A stretch of DNA of 64,000 nt, taken from the NCBI GenBank assembly GCA_016715325.1, contig JADKAL010000001.1, forward strand, positions 124,001-188,000, given 5' to 3'. This document shows, piece by piece, positions 40,634 to 48,974 of the stretch. The DNA is from Methylococcaceae bacterium. GTDB lineage: Bacteria > Pseudomonadota > Gammaproteobacteria > Methylococcales > Methylomonadaceae. The position numbers were made by a program, and so were the translations under genes. Each line of letters begins with the position of its first letter. Position 1 is the stretch's first letter. A model generated the notes under the pieces. The model searched no databases. It saw only the letters and a program-made list of their open reading frames with translations, and was not told the origin of the DNA.

Positions 40634-42023
40634 TTACTCAACAATCTTCCCACCTGAAACTTTTTGCTTGCCTTTCAAGCCGATGGCAAACTGTTTAAGG
40701 TAATCGTTCGGTTTGTTGCTGTCGTAAGCAATCCCGTCGATAAAATCGCTGGAAGCCGGTTTAAATCCGGATTCGCCTTCAGCCGGAAAATCGCTGGCTT
40801 TCGCTTTGCCTTCCGCGATCAAGGCTTTTGCAGCCGTCATGTACACGTCGGGGCGATACACTTTTTTAGCAATGTCCATATACCAGGAATCCGGTTTTTC
40901 TTCGTTGATCATGCCCCAACGGCGCATTTGGGTTAAGAACCACACTGCATCGCTGTAATACGGATAAGAGCCGTTGTATCGGAAGAAAACGTTGAAATCG
41001 GGCAAATCGCGCTTGTCGCCTTTTTCATATTCGAAGGTGCCGTTCATACTGTTGGCGATCACGTTGTAATCCGCGCCGACATATTGCTTTTGCGACAGCA
41101 TTTCTACGCCTTCATTGCGGTTCTTGTTGCCTTCGGCATCCAGCCACATCGACGCACGGATTAACGCTTTCACGACGGCAACGTGTGTGTTGGGATACTT
41201 ATCGGCAAATTCCTTACTAACAACGAAGATTTTTTCGGAACTGTTCTTCATCAGCTCGTAATCGCTGATGACCGGTACACCAATGCCCTTAAACACGGCT
41301 TGCTGATTCCAGGGTTCGCCGACGCAATAACCGACAATCGTGCCGGAATCCATTGTCGCCGGCATTTGCGGCGGCGGAGTTACCGACAGCATCGCTTCAG
41401 CATTAATATTGCCGGAGGTGTCGGCGGGCGGTTCATAAAAACCGGGGTTGATTCCGCCAGCGGCTAACCAATAGCGTAATTTGAGATTATGGGTGCCGAC
41501 CGGAAACGTCATGCCCATATTGAACGGCTTACCTTCCGATTTATACTTTTCCAGAACAGGTTTTAAAGCATCTGCTTTGATCGGATGAACGGGTTTGCCG
41601 CCTTCCAAAGGTACTTGAGGCTTCATCTGTTTCCATACATCGTTGGAAACCGTAATGGCATCGCCGTTCAAAGTCATAGTAAATGCACTGACCAATTCCG
41701 CTTTGGTGCCGTAACCGATGGCGGCACCCAAAAGGCAATGGCGCCAGCATGTGCGCGCCGTCGAGTTCGCCGCTCACCACGCGATCGAGAACGACTTTCC
41801 AGTTAGCCTGTGCTTCAACCTGTACCGACAGACCTTCCTCTTCAAAATAGCCTTTTTCGAAAGCCACCGCCAGCGGCGCCATGTCGGTCAACTTAATAAA
41901 GCCGAATTTAAGGCTGTCTTTTTCCAGTTTCTCGGTAGCAAACGCAGCCGTCGTAAAAGTCAGAGATAAAGCCAGCATTGCTGCGGGTACTACATTTGCA
42001 ACGTTAATTTTCTTAGGAATCAT
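40634..42023 (-). CDS. nrtA: Nitrate ABC transporter substrate-binding protein NrtA (frameshifted)
   Basis: This is a periplasmic nitrate-binding protein. The first frame has a signal peptide (about 1-29, ending TTAAFA) and [23 protein letters not shown] to [13 protein letters not shown]. The second resumes [18 protein letters not shown] and runs through [26 protein letters not shown] and the C-terminal [12 protein letters not shown] region, all NrtA/CmpA-type signatures. The break is a TTTTGGG run (41730-41733 on the plus strand) where one T too many is present. The joined length is about 463 residues. AGGA precedes the ATG. The long leader carries an antitermination structure, and this is the first gene of the leftward operon. 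Confidence 0.92.
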
Positions 42024-42052
42024 CTTAGGTCCTGTTTATTAATTTTTTGAAC

Positions 42053-42161
42053 AAAAAAAAACGTCGATAAACAACGTGCCCGAGGGAACACGGTATTTAA
42101 TCGACGCCTTTGTCAGATTGCTCAACGATGAGCTAAAACGGAGACTCCATCATCGGAGTCT
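42053..42161 (-). promoter_or_regulatory. NasT/ANTAR-type antitermination leader of nrtA
   Basis: In transcript order there are two hairpins and a terminator. Hairpin 1 is AGACTCC/GGAGTCT (42155-42161 with 42142-42148) with hexaloop GATGAT. Hairpin 2 is GCTC/GAGC (42130-42133 with 42120-42123) with hexaloop ATCGTT. The last hairpin pairs GGCGTCGATTAAA with TTTATCGACG (42062-42106) and runs into nine U, a strong terminator. ANTAR proteins such as NasT bind paired hexaloop hairpins with A at loop position 1 and G at position 4 and prevent termination. Loop 2 fits exactly; loop 1 has G4 but G instead of A at position 1. A nasT gene lies 3 kb away. Confidence 0.85.
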
Positions 42162-42253
42162 TTGCAGATAATACAGCAGATTTTATGCCATAAATAACAC
42201 AATGATTGCGTATATGAATAATTTATAACAATAACAATAAGATAAGATAAATT

Positions 42254-42436
42254 GTGAGGGCATTCCTTGAGTCTATTAACGATAGTTTATTCAACGCACA
42301 AAAAAATTTGCCCGTTGACTGTGCAACGATTGAAAAACTTTGCACCATTAAGGGACTTCCAACGACCATCAAACCATTCGTTTTAAGCCGTGTCGGAATC
42401 GGGGGGTATCTTAAACACCGTATCCCGCACCCGTAG
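42254..42436 (+). ncRNA. Candidate small RNA or 60-residue microprotein gene
   Basis: A plus-strand unit opposite nrtA ends in a strong terminator (next entry). It could be a regulatory RNA. It also contains a 60-codon frame from GTG 42254 (MRAFLESINDSLFNAQK to LKHRIPHP) whose stop falls inside the terminator loop. No ribosome-binding site is evident and I recognise no homologue. The terminator is the only strong evidence that something is transcribed here. Confidence 0.4.
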
Positions 42437-42452
42437 GCGGGATACTTTTTTT
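42420..42452 (+). terminator. Strong intrinsic terminator
   Basis: A perfect 9-bp stem GTATCCCGC/GCGGGATAC (42420-42428 and 42437-42445) with an 8-nt loop is followed by seven T. It works only on the plus strand, so it ends a rightward transcript that begins in the nrtA upstream region. Confidence 0.92.
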
Positions 42453-42733
42453 CGGTTAACTAACCCGAATTAAATCATCCCAATTTGTGGTGTACTTTGG
42501 CGACCTAAATTCTTGCTTCATTTTCCAGGGCGTCTTAAGTCTTGGCTTGCCAACTTTAAGGTTTGCCTTCCGTAACGTTCATTAGTTGAATCGAGCGTTT
42601 GCATTAGTTTTAGTTATTTCAAAAAGCAAATTTTTTTCGTTCGTCTTGAGTTTATCGTAGGACTCAGCATCAACGGTTATGACTCTAAAAGGCCGAATTA
42701 ATAACGTGGTTACTTCGGCGAACTATTCTGTCC
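42453..42733. repeat. Non-coding region with repeat copy B (42636-42704)
   Basis: It contains a degenerate copy of the dispersed repeat: TTCGTTCGTCTTGAG at about 42637-42651 and GACTCTAAAAGGCCGAATTAATA at about 42681-42703. No coding sequence was seen. It separates the small transcription unit from the convergent TPR gene. Confidence 0.5.
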
Positions 42734-43477
42734 TCATCTAGCCCCGCCAACCTCTCGCTTTGCCAGCTTAACCCACTCTTTATTGGTCTCATTGAAAAGC
42801 TTGCTGGCGCTCAAACTGCGTTTAACCACGGATTGAAACAACTCATCCGCCAAGGCTTGATTGCCTTGTGCTTTGTAAATCTGCGCCAAGCGGCAAGCGG
42901 GTTCCGGGGTGGGGTAATTATTGCCCATTGCTTCGTATTCGTGGATGGCTTCCGGGATGCGCCCTGCGCCTTCCAAGGCGCGGGCATAGAGTAAATGGCC
43001 TTCGGGCGATTTGAACGTGGGATTGGTTGCTTTCAATTTATCTAAGACGTTAACCACAGCCTCGAAATTGCCCACACCTAATTCGGCTTTCGCGAGTCCT
43101 AACATGATTTGAGGATCTTCGGCGTAAATACCGGTCATACTTTTGGTGTAAAGCTCTCGTGCTTCGTTATAACGGTTTAACAGAACATATTGTTCCGCCA
43201 GCTTCATCAGGTTTTGTATCGAATCGACCTGTTCGCAGGCTTTTTGCGCTGCTTTCAGATTTTTTTCAGGGTCTATTTTATTGCCGATGGCGTTTTTTAC
43301 CTGCCGTCCGCCGCGGGAGGCCCACCATTCCGGCGCTAGCTCTATGATTACATAAGCTAAACAGCCGATCAACGATGTCAAGATAATGACGAGAACCCAG
43401 ACAAACGGTCGCCCGGTTTTAATGGCATGAATGCCGAAAAATATTTGTACAGCGAGCGATAAATAAACGATCCACAT
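42734..43477 (-). CDS. Membrane-anchored TPR protein
   Basis: The protein has 247 residues. Two N-terminal membrane helices (about 3-19 and 25-45; PFVWVLVIILTSLIGCLAYVIIE) resemble the PLDc_N anchor module. Four to five tetratricopeptide-like helical hairpins follow from residue ~75 (LAEQYVLLNRYNEARELYTKS, LGLAKAELGVGNFEAVVNVL, LYARALEGAGRIPEAIHEYEAMG, CRLAQIYKAQGNQALADELFQ). TPRs mediate protein-protein contact, so this is likely a membrane-tethered scaffold facing the cytoplasm. No functional link to the flanking nitrate genes is visible beyond location. Confidence 0.8.
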   Translation of the reverse strand: MWIVYLSLAVQIFFGIHAIKTGRPFVWVLVIILTSLIGCLAYVIIELAPEWWASRGGRQVKNAIGNKIDPEKNLKAAQKACEQVDSIQNLMKLAEQYVLLNRYNEARELYTKSMTGIYAEDPQIMLGLAKAELGVGNFEAVVNVLDKLKATNPTFKSPEGHLLYARALEGAGRIPEAIHEYEAMGNNYPTPEPACRLAQIYKAQGNQALADELFQSVVKRSLSASKLFNETNKEWVKLAKREVGGAR

Positions 43478-43506
43478 GGATGACTCCGGTTTTATTCTTT
43501 ACAGTT

Positions 43507-43622
43507 ATAGATTCGGCCCTGTGAAGGCTTAACTCACGTTCGTCTTGAGTCCGTCGAAAGGCGGTATGTGCTTCGACTTGCTCAACACGAACGGGTCAGA
43601 CTATAAAAGACCGAATCAATAG
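43507..43622. repeat. Dispersed palindromic intergenic repeat, copy C
   Basis: This is the best-preserved copy. The terminal arms ATAGATTCGG and CCGAATCAATAG are inverted. The interior has TTCGTCTTGAGTCCGTCGAAAGG facing CTTCGACTTGCTCAACACGAACGG, a second inverted pair. The whole unit can fold into a cruciform. It is shared with 295-393, 42636-42704 and 43767-43930. Confidence 0.7.
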
Positions 43623-43766
43623 CATTGTTGTACCCGTAAACGTAAAAGGAAACAATCCCTTGTCAAGATTAAAACCTAAGAAATTACATAATTACGTCAT
43701 CCAATGGACTCAAGATTCAGTGCAATGTTGCGTTCGTTCCTACACAGGCGGAGTAAACAGTGAACT

Positions 43767-43930
43767 TATAGATTCCGCCGTGTAAAGTCTTAAGTTCCGT
43801 TTGCCTTCGACTGCATGGATGTAGGAGGTAGAGCATCGCAAGGAGCAGTTGCCGAGAGTCTGTCGAAAGGTGGTTTTGCTTCTACTAGCTAATCACGAAC
43901 TGTTCAGACTTTTAAAATCCGAATCGATAA
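43767..43930. repeat. Dispersed palindromic intergenic repeat, copy D with an insertion
   Basis: It has the same terminal arms (ATAGATTCCGC ... ATCCGAATCGATAAT) as copy C. The core is interrupted by ~60 bp (CTGCATGGATGTAGGAGGTAGAG ... GAGCAGTTGCCGAGAG), which looks like a second repeat type nested inside the first. With copy C it fills the 484-bp gap between the TPR and GAF genes, where I see no gene. Confidence 0.6.
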
Positions 43931-43961
43931 TCGAACCAAGATCGTCCTTATTTTTAAACGA

Positions 43962-44882
43962 CTAAAATAAAAACGTCACAATGGCTTTTAATTTGCCGTT
44001 CTCAATCACGGGTATCGCTAGCATACTGCTTAAGTTGTCTAATTCCGGGTTGTAGAGAGAATCGTTTGCTGCCCCGGTAATCGAAGGCATGCCTGTTAAC
44101 CAAACTCGGCCTAGAGCGCCGATCCCTTTCTTGATTGATACGGTTTCAAAAATTTCGGCAAGGTCGTTGCTGTGTTTACTGTAGCCGGTTTGACAAACCA
44201 GTTTGTCGCCGTCCGGTCTCCAGATTTGAATGCGCTTGGAAAGCGGCGTGGCTTTGGCGGAAAGAAAGGTCATCACATAGACTTGATCGTTTCCGCTGGC
44301 GACAGGTATGCTTAAACCGGTGGTAATTCCGGCCAGCTTTGCATCGGATGCGCGTTTAAAATCGTCCGCATCTGCAATGTTTTCGATTAGAACCGGCATT
44401 CCCGATTGCCAAGCCATGCCGGGTAATCCTTGACCTTTGAACATACGGGTAATTTTGGAGATAGCTTCAAAGTCATGCAGTGTGCCGTAGTAACCGTCCA
44501 GGACCTGAAGGGAATCCGGGTTAGTGCTATCGTTGCACCAAACCTCGATGGCGCCGGCGTGTTCATCGTCGTCTCCGCAGAGAAATACAACGACTGCCAG
44601 CAAAAATTCGCCGGAAAATACCGGTAGAGCAATCCCGCAAGTTAAACCTGCTTTCGTTGCAGCAAGGGTTCGCTTGAAATAGGAATCTTTAAATTCTTTA
44701 AGTACGATAGGATGTCCGGCAGCCCAAGCTTTACCCGGCAAGCCTTCGTTATAGGGAAAACGTTGTTGTTCGCTGGCGGCTTTGAACTCGGACAAGGCGC
44801 CGTACAATCCGGAACCGAATTCAAGTTGGGTTCGGTCTTTGCCCGGTATCCAGATTTCGGTGACTTTAATAAATGTTTTCAT
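43962..44882 (-). CDS. Double-GAF-domain protein next to nasT
   Basis: The 306-residue soluble protein consists of two related GAF-type domains (about 20-145 and 160-306). Each contains the phrase LPGKAWAAGHPIVL / LPGMAWQSGMPVLI and a xGITTGLSIPV-like strand, and a third GRVWLTGMPSI segment lies near the C-terminus. No output domain is present. It starts 29 bases after nasT in the same direction, so the two are almost certainly co-transcribed. In other bacteria NasT is held by the nitrate sensor NasS, which is absent from this window. A sensor or anchor role for this GAF protein toward NasT is my inference. Confidence 0.8.
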   Translation of the reverse strand: MKTFIKVTEIWIPGKDRTQLEFGSGLYGALSEFKAASEQQRFPYNEGLPGKAWAAGHPIVLKEFKDSYFKRTLAATKAGLTCGIALPVFSGEFLLAVVVFLCGDDDEHAGAIEVWCNDSTNPDSLQVLDGYYGTLHDFEAISKITRMFKGQGLPGMAWQSGMPVLIENIADADDFKRASDAKLAGITTGLSIPVASGNDQVYVMTFLSAKATPLSKRIQIWRPDGDKLVCQTGYSKHSNDLAEIFETVSIKKGIGALGRVWLTGMPSITGAANDSLYNPELDNLSSMLAIPVIENGKLKAIVTFLF

Positions 44883-44911
44883 GGGTTATTTGTATTTTGT
44901 TGCAATCGCGC

Positions 44912-45478
44912 TTATTTGAGTAAATCGGCCATAGCAATGACGTTCCGAGCCATTTCGCCTAAAGTGATGTTGCGTCCCATCGCTAACTTTCTAAGGGTGT
45001 GATAAGCCTCATCCTCGCTGAAATTGCGGGTTTTGATCAGAATTGCTTTCGCGCGGTCGATTTGTTTGCGGTCTTCAAGCTGGGTTCGTGCTTCTTCAAG
45101 TGCAGTTTTCAGTTTTTGCAGATGGTTAAAACGGGCAAAGGCAATGTCTATATGGTTATTTATAGAAGAACAAGAAAAGCCGTTAATGCTTAAAAAGCTC
45201 ACTTCAGCGTTAATCAGATGATTTATCCGGTTGATGCTGCATTCTTCGGTATAAATAATGATCGGAACGGATTGTGAAGACAGGTTGTTAAGCTCGGTAA
45301 GAATTAAGTCCGTTATGGTTGTGAGATTTAAAACGATAATGTCCGGATTGAATTCTTTGAAATGCAGAATGAATGAATAAATATCGTTAATTTTCCGGAC
45401 ACGATAATCGTTGCTTATTAAGTCGTTAGCTGGAAATGGATGGGTCTCATTGTTTTCTATTAGTAATAGATTTCGCAT
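44912..45478 (-). CDS. nasT: NasT-type ANTAR antiterminator
   Basis: This 188-residue response-regulator-like RNA-binding protein has an N-terminal receiver fold (1-~120) and a C-terminal ANTAR domain (134-187: LEDRKQIDRAKAILIKTRNFSEDEAY, LAMGRNITLGEMA). The phosphoacceptor position of the receiver (DIIVLNLT) carries N51 in place of Asp, so it is not controlled by phosphorylation. ANTAR domains bind twin-hexaloop RNA hairpins and stop terminator formation. Matching leaders lie ahead of nrtA and nirB on either side, so this is the probable regulator of both operons. Confidence 0.9.
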   Translation of the reverse strand: MRNLLLIENNETHPFPANDLISNDYRVRKINDIYSFILHFKEFNPDIIVLNLTTITDLILTELNNLSSQSVPIIIYTEECSINRINHLINAEVSFLSINGFSCSSINNHIDIAFARFNHLQKLKTALEEARTQLEDRKQIDRAKAILIKTRNFSEDEAYHTLRKLAMGRNITLGEMARNVIAMADLLK

Positions 45479-45892
45479 TGTTAAAAAAGAAGCGTCCTTG
45501 CTGACATGGCTAACTTAAACTCTCTGTATGATTGCGGTATCGAGTATCTAGTCTTGGATATGGAGGTGCTTGTTAATGTTTCATGGTAATCTCGTTAACT
45601 CGGATGATCGTTAGCTTGAAGGCTTTAAAATTAACAAAGCAAAGCTTATGCCATATATCTGAAACGGCTATTTCGGAGCATCTGAAGTTTATTTCAGAAA
45701 AAAAATCGATAGCGCATCCCGTTTTGGTGCGTCGACAGGGTTAATTGCACAAAATCTGTTCAAAAATTTGTTTATGGATTAATTTTCGATCTAGCTTTAA
45801 TGTAATGAAAGCTACTTATCTATCTGTTTATTAATAATTACTTTAAATTAAAAATAAAACTGGCTTGCTAATTGCTTTGATAATATTGAGTT

Positions 45893-45995
45893 ACTCATAT
45901 AGAGTCCCTGATATAGCTCAACGTTGAGCTAATTGACAACGGCGTCGACTAAATAACGTGTTTTACTGACATGTTATTTATCGGCGCTTTTTTTT
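45893..45995 (+). promoter_or_regulatory. NasT/ANTAR-type antitermination leader of nirB
   Basis: In transcript order: a short ACTC/GAGT hairpin (45893-45905, 5-nt loop); a 6-bp stem TAGCTC/GAGCTA (45914-45919 and 45926-45931) with hexaloop AACGTT, giving A1 and G4 as ANTAR proteins require; and a long terminator stem. The terminator pairs GGCGTCGACTAAATAACGTG (45941-45960) with CATGTTATTTATCGGCGC (45970-45987) and is followed by eight T. The layout and the AGCTCA...TGAGC core match the nrtA leader, so both are probably opened by NasT when nitrate or nitrite is available. Confidence 0.85.
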
Positions 45996-46030
45996 GTTCA
46001 AAATTTCCGGCTGCTTTAAAAATCGGCGGC

Positions 46031-48591
46031 ATGACATTGACAAAGAGATACGCTGTGAACAACAAAACATCAATCGTAGTCATCGGCAACGGCATGGTCG
46101 GGCAGCATTTTCTGGCTTCCTTGGCCTCGAATCCCAAAAAAGCATCGTTTCAAATAACGACTTTTTGCGAAGAGCCGCGTCCGGCTTACGACCGAGTGCA
46201 TTTATCGTCGTTTTTCACCGGCAAGACCGCGGAAGACTTGGCGCTGGCGGATGAAAGTTTTTTTGCCGATAACGGTATTTCGATACATTTAGGCGATAAA
46301 GCCTGTGTAATAGATCGTACGAATAAAACGGTAACTTCGGAAAAAGGCGTCACTTTGGCCTACGATAAGCTGGTGTTGGCGACCGGTTCTTACCCTTTCG
46401 TTCCGCCGGTTCCCGGACATGACCGCAAGAACTGCTTAGTTTATCGTACAATTGAAGATCTTGAAGCAATTGCCAATGCGGGAAAATCTAGTAAAGTCGG
46501 CGTGGTTGTCGGCGGCGGTTTATTAGGCTTAGAAGCTGCAAAAGCGTTGCAGGATTTAGGTTTGGAAACCCATGTCGTCGAATTTGCACCGCGCTTGATG
46601 GCGGTGCAGCTTGATGAAGGCGGCGGGGCGATGTTACGGCGTAAGATCGAAGCTTTGGGCGTTAAAGTCCATACCGGCAAGAACACTACTCAAATCATCG
46701 ACGGCGAGCAGTGTGTTAATAAAATGTGTTTCGCCGACGGCGAGGAATTGGAAACGGACATTATCCTTTTTTCGGCGGGAATTCGTCCGCGCGATGATAT
46801 TGCCCGTGCTTGCGGCTTGGAAGTCGGCCCGCGCGGAGGCATTGTGATCGACAATCAATGCAAAACTTCCGATCCGAATATCTACGCCATTGGCGAATGC
46901 GCATTATGGAACGGCATGATTTTCGGCTTGGTTGCTCCCGGTTATACGATGGCGCGGACGGTAGTTGCCGATCTTGCCGGCGAAACGGCCAGCTTTACCG
47001 GCGCGGACATGAGCACCAAATTGAAATTGATGGGTGTCGATGTTGCCAGCATCGGCGATGCCCACGCTAAATCGCAAGGCGCATTGGTTTATACCTACCA
47101 AAACGGTGCGGCGGAAGTGTATAAACGTCTGGTAGTCAGTCAGGATAAGCTTAAGCTGCTCGGTGCGGTACTGGTCGGCGAAGTATCCGGCTACGGCACC
47201 TTATTACAATATTGCTTGAACGGCATCGATTTACCCGAAAATCCCGATTCATTAATTCTACCGCACCGCTCAGACGAATCGGTGGGTTTGGGTCCCGATG
47301 CTTTGCCCATGTCGGCGCAAATCTGTTCCTGTTACGATGTTACTAAGGCCGCAATCTGTCAGGCTATTGATGTCGGTTGTACTTCGATAGGTGCGCTTAA
47401 AGCCGAAACCAAAGCTTCAACGGGCTGCGGCGGCTGTGGAGCCTTGTTGAAATCGGTGATGGACTGCGAATTGAACAAGCGCGGTTTTGAGGTTAACACC
47501 GACCTTTGCGAGCATTTCCCTTATACCCGACAAGATTTGTATAACCTGATCGTCGTCGAGCAAATCAAAACCTTTGATGAACTGCTGGAAAAGCACGGTA
47601 AAGGCCGCGGCTGCGACATCTGCAAACCGACGGTGGGTTCGATCTTGGCATCTTACTGGAACGAGTATGTCTTGGCCGCCCCGCATTTAGGCTTGCAGGA
47701 CACCAACGACACCTTTCTTGCCAATATGCAAAAGGACGGCACGTATTCCGTCGTGCCGAGAATTACCGGCGGCGAAATCAGCCCGGATATGCTAATCGCA
47801 TTGGGACAGGTCGGTAAAAATACAAACTGTACACCAAGATAACCGGCGGTCAACGGGTGGATCTCTTCGGCGCGCGGGTCGATCAGTTGCCGCATATCTG
47901 GAAAGAGTTGATCGACGCCGGTTTCGAGTCCGGTCATGCCTACGGCAAATCCCTGCGCACCGTGAAATCCTGTGTCGGCAGCACTTGGTGCCGTTACGGC
48001 ATAGACGACAGCGTGGGTTTGGCAATCGAATTGGAAAACCGTTACAAAGGTTTACGTTCGCCGCATAAGCTCAAATTCGCCGTCTCCGGATGCACCCGCG
48101 AATGCGCGGAAGCGCAGGGCAAGGATGTCGGCGTCATTGCCACCGAAAACGGCTGGAACCTTTATGTCTGCGGCAACGGCGGTATGAAGCCGCGGCATGC
48201 CGATCTGTTCGCGACCGGACTCGACAAACAGACCTTAATCAAATACATCGACCGCTTCCTGACCTTTTACGTTCGTACCGCTGCCCGATTGCAACGCACA
48301 TCGGTCTGGATGGAAAACATGGAAGGCGGTCTGGATTATCTGAAAGCGGTCGTTATCGACGACAAGCTCGGTATTTGTTCACAGCTTGAAGATCAAATGG
48401 CACATATCATAGATACCTATCAATGCGAATGGAAGACGACGATTAACGACGAAACCAAACTTAAACGCTTCCGACACTTCGTTAATAGCGATCAACCCGA
48501 CGAAAACGTGGTTTTTGTGGAAGAGCGAGGGCAAATTCGCCCTGCCGACGAAGAGGAACGCAAGCACTTCAAATTAATGGAGGTGGCGTAA
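46031..48591 (+). CDS. nirB: Assimilatory nitrite reductase large subunit NirB (frameshifted)
   Basis: NirB reduces nitrite to ammonium with NAD(P)H. The first frame carries the FAD/NAD domains (IVVIGNGMVGQHF; VVVGGGLLGLEAA), the BFD-like [2Fe-2S] cysteines (ICSCYDV, STGCGGC) and the ferredoxin-like half-domain. The second frame carries the sirohaem-[4Fe-4S] ligands (CVGSTWCRYG and SGCTRECAEAQ). One A is missing from AAAAAA at 47816-47820; repair gives GKKYKLYTKITGGQRVDLFGARVDQLP. The joined length is about 853 residues. Start: the frame opens at 45971 but that lies in the leader terminator, so ATG 46031 or GTG 46055 is used. It overlaps nirD by one base (TAATG). Confidence 0.95.
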
Positions 48592-48974
48592 TGCCGCGTT
48601 GGGTTAGTGTGTGTAAGATTGACGATTTACAACCGGACTCAGGCGTTTGCGTGTTGGTTGAAGGGCGCCAAATCGCTATCTTTCATATGATTAAAGATAA
48701 TACCGTCTATGCTATTGATAATTACGACCCTATCGGTAAAGCGAATGTGCTCTCACGCGGTATTGTCGGCGACATCAAGGGTGAGCCGGTCGTTGCCTCG
48801 CCACTGTATAAACAGCATTTCAACTTGCTTACAGGAATCTGTTTAGAAGATGAAAGCATTCGTGTTGCCGTTTACGGCATTCGTATAAGTCAAGGCCGAG
48901 TTGAAATTCAAATGTTTAACGATGAAGCTACGCAGACCGAATGCTCCCGATTTGGAGCGGAGGCTAAGGTATGA
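48591..48974 (+). CDS. nirD: Nitrite reductase small subunit NirD
   Basis: This 127-residue Rieske-like NirD has the family start WVSVCKIDDLQPDSGV, the IDNYDPIGKANVLSRGIVGD block and SPLYKQHFNLLTG. As in most NirD proteins the [2Fe-2S] cysteines of a true Rieske are missing, so it is structural. It is coupled to nirB by TAATG and to the next gene by a four-base overlap (ATGA). Confidence 0.95.
   Translation: MPRWVSVCKIDDLQPDSGVCVLVEGRQIAIFHMIKDNTVYAIDNYDPIGKANVLSRGIVGDIKGEPVVASPLYKQHFNLLTGICLEDESIRVAVYGIRISQGRVEIQMFNDEATQTECSRFGAEAKV

Noticed and set aside
40634..42023. A NasS-type nitrate sensor
   Set aside because: The protein has a signal peptide and is followed by a permease and an ATPase, so it is the transport binding protein NrtA; NasS is cytoplasmic and adjacent to nasT.
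42254..42436. Confident protein-coding gene of 60 codons
   Set aside because: GTG start without ribosome-binding site, no recognisable family, and a stop inside a terminator loop; kept only as a candidate RNA.
45971..46030. Upstream start of nirB at ATG 45971
   Set aside because: This ATG lies in the right arm of the leader terminator hairpin; translation there would destroy the regulatory structure, and the encoded residues do not belong to NirB.
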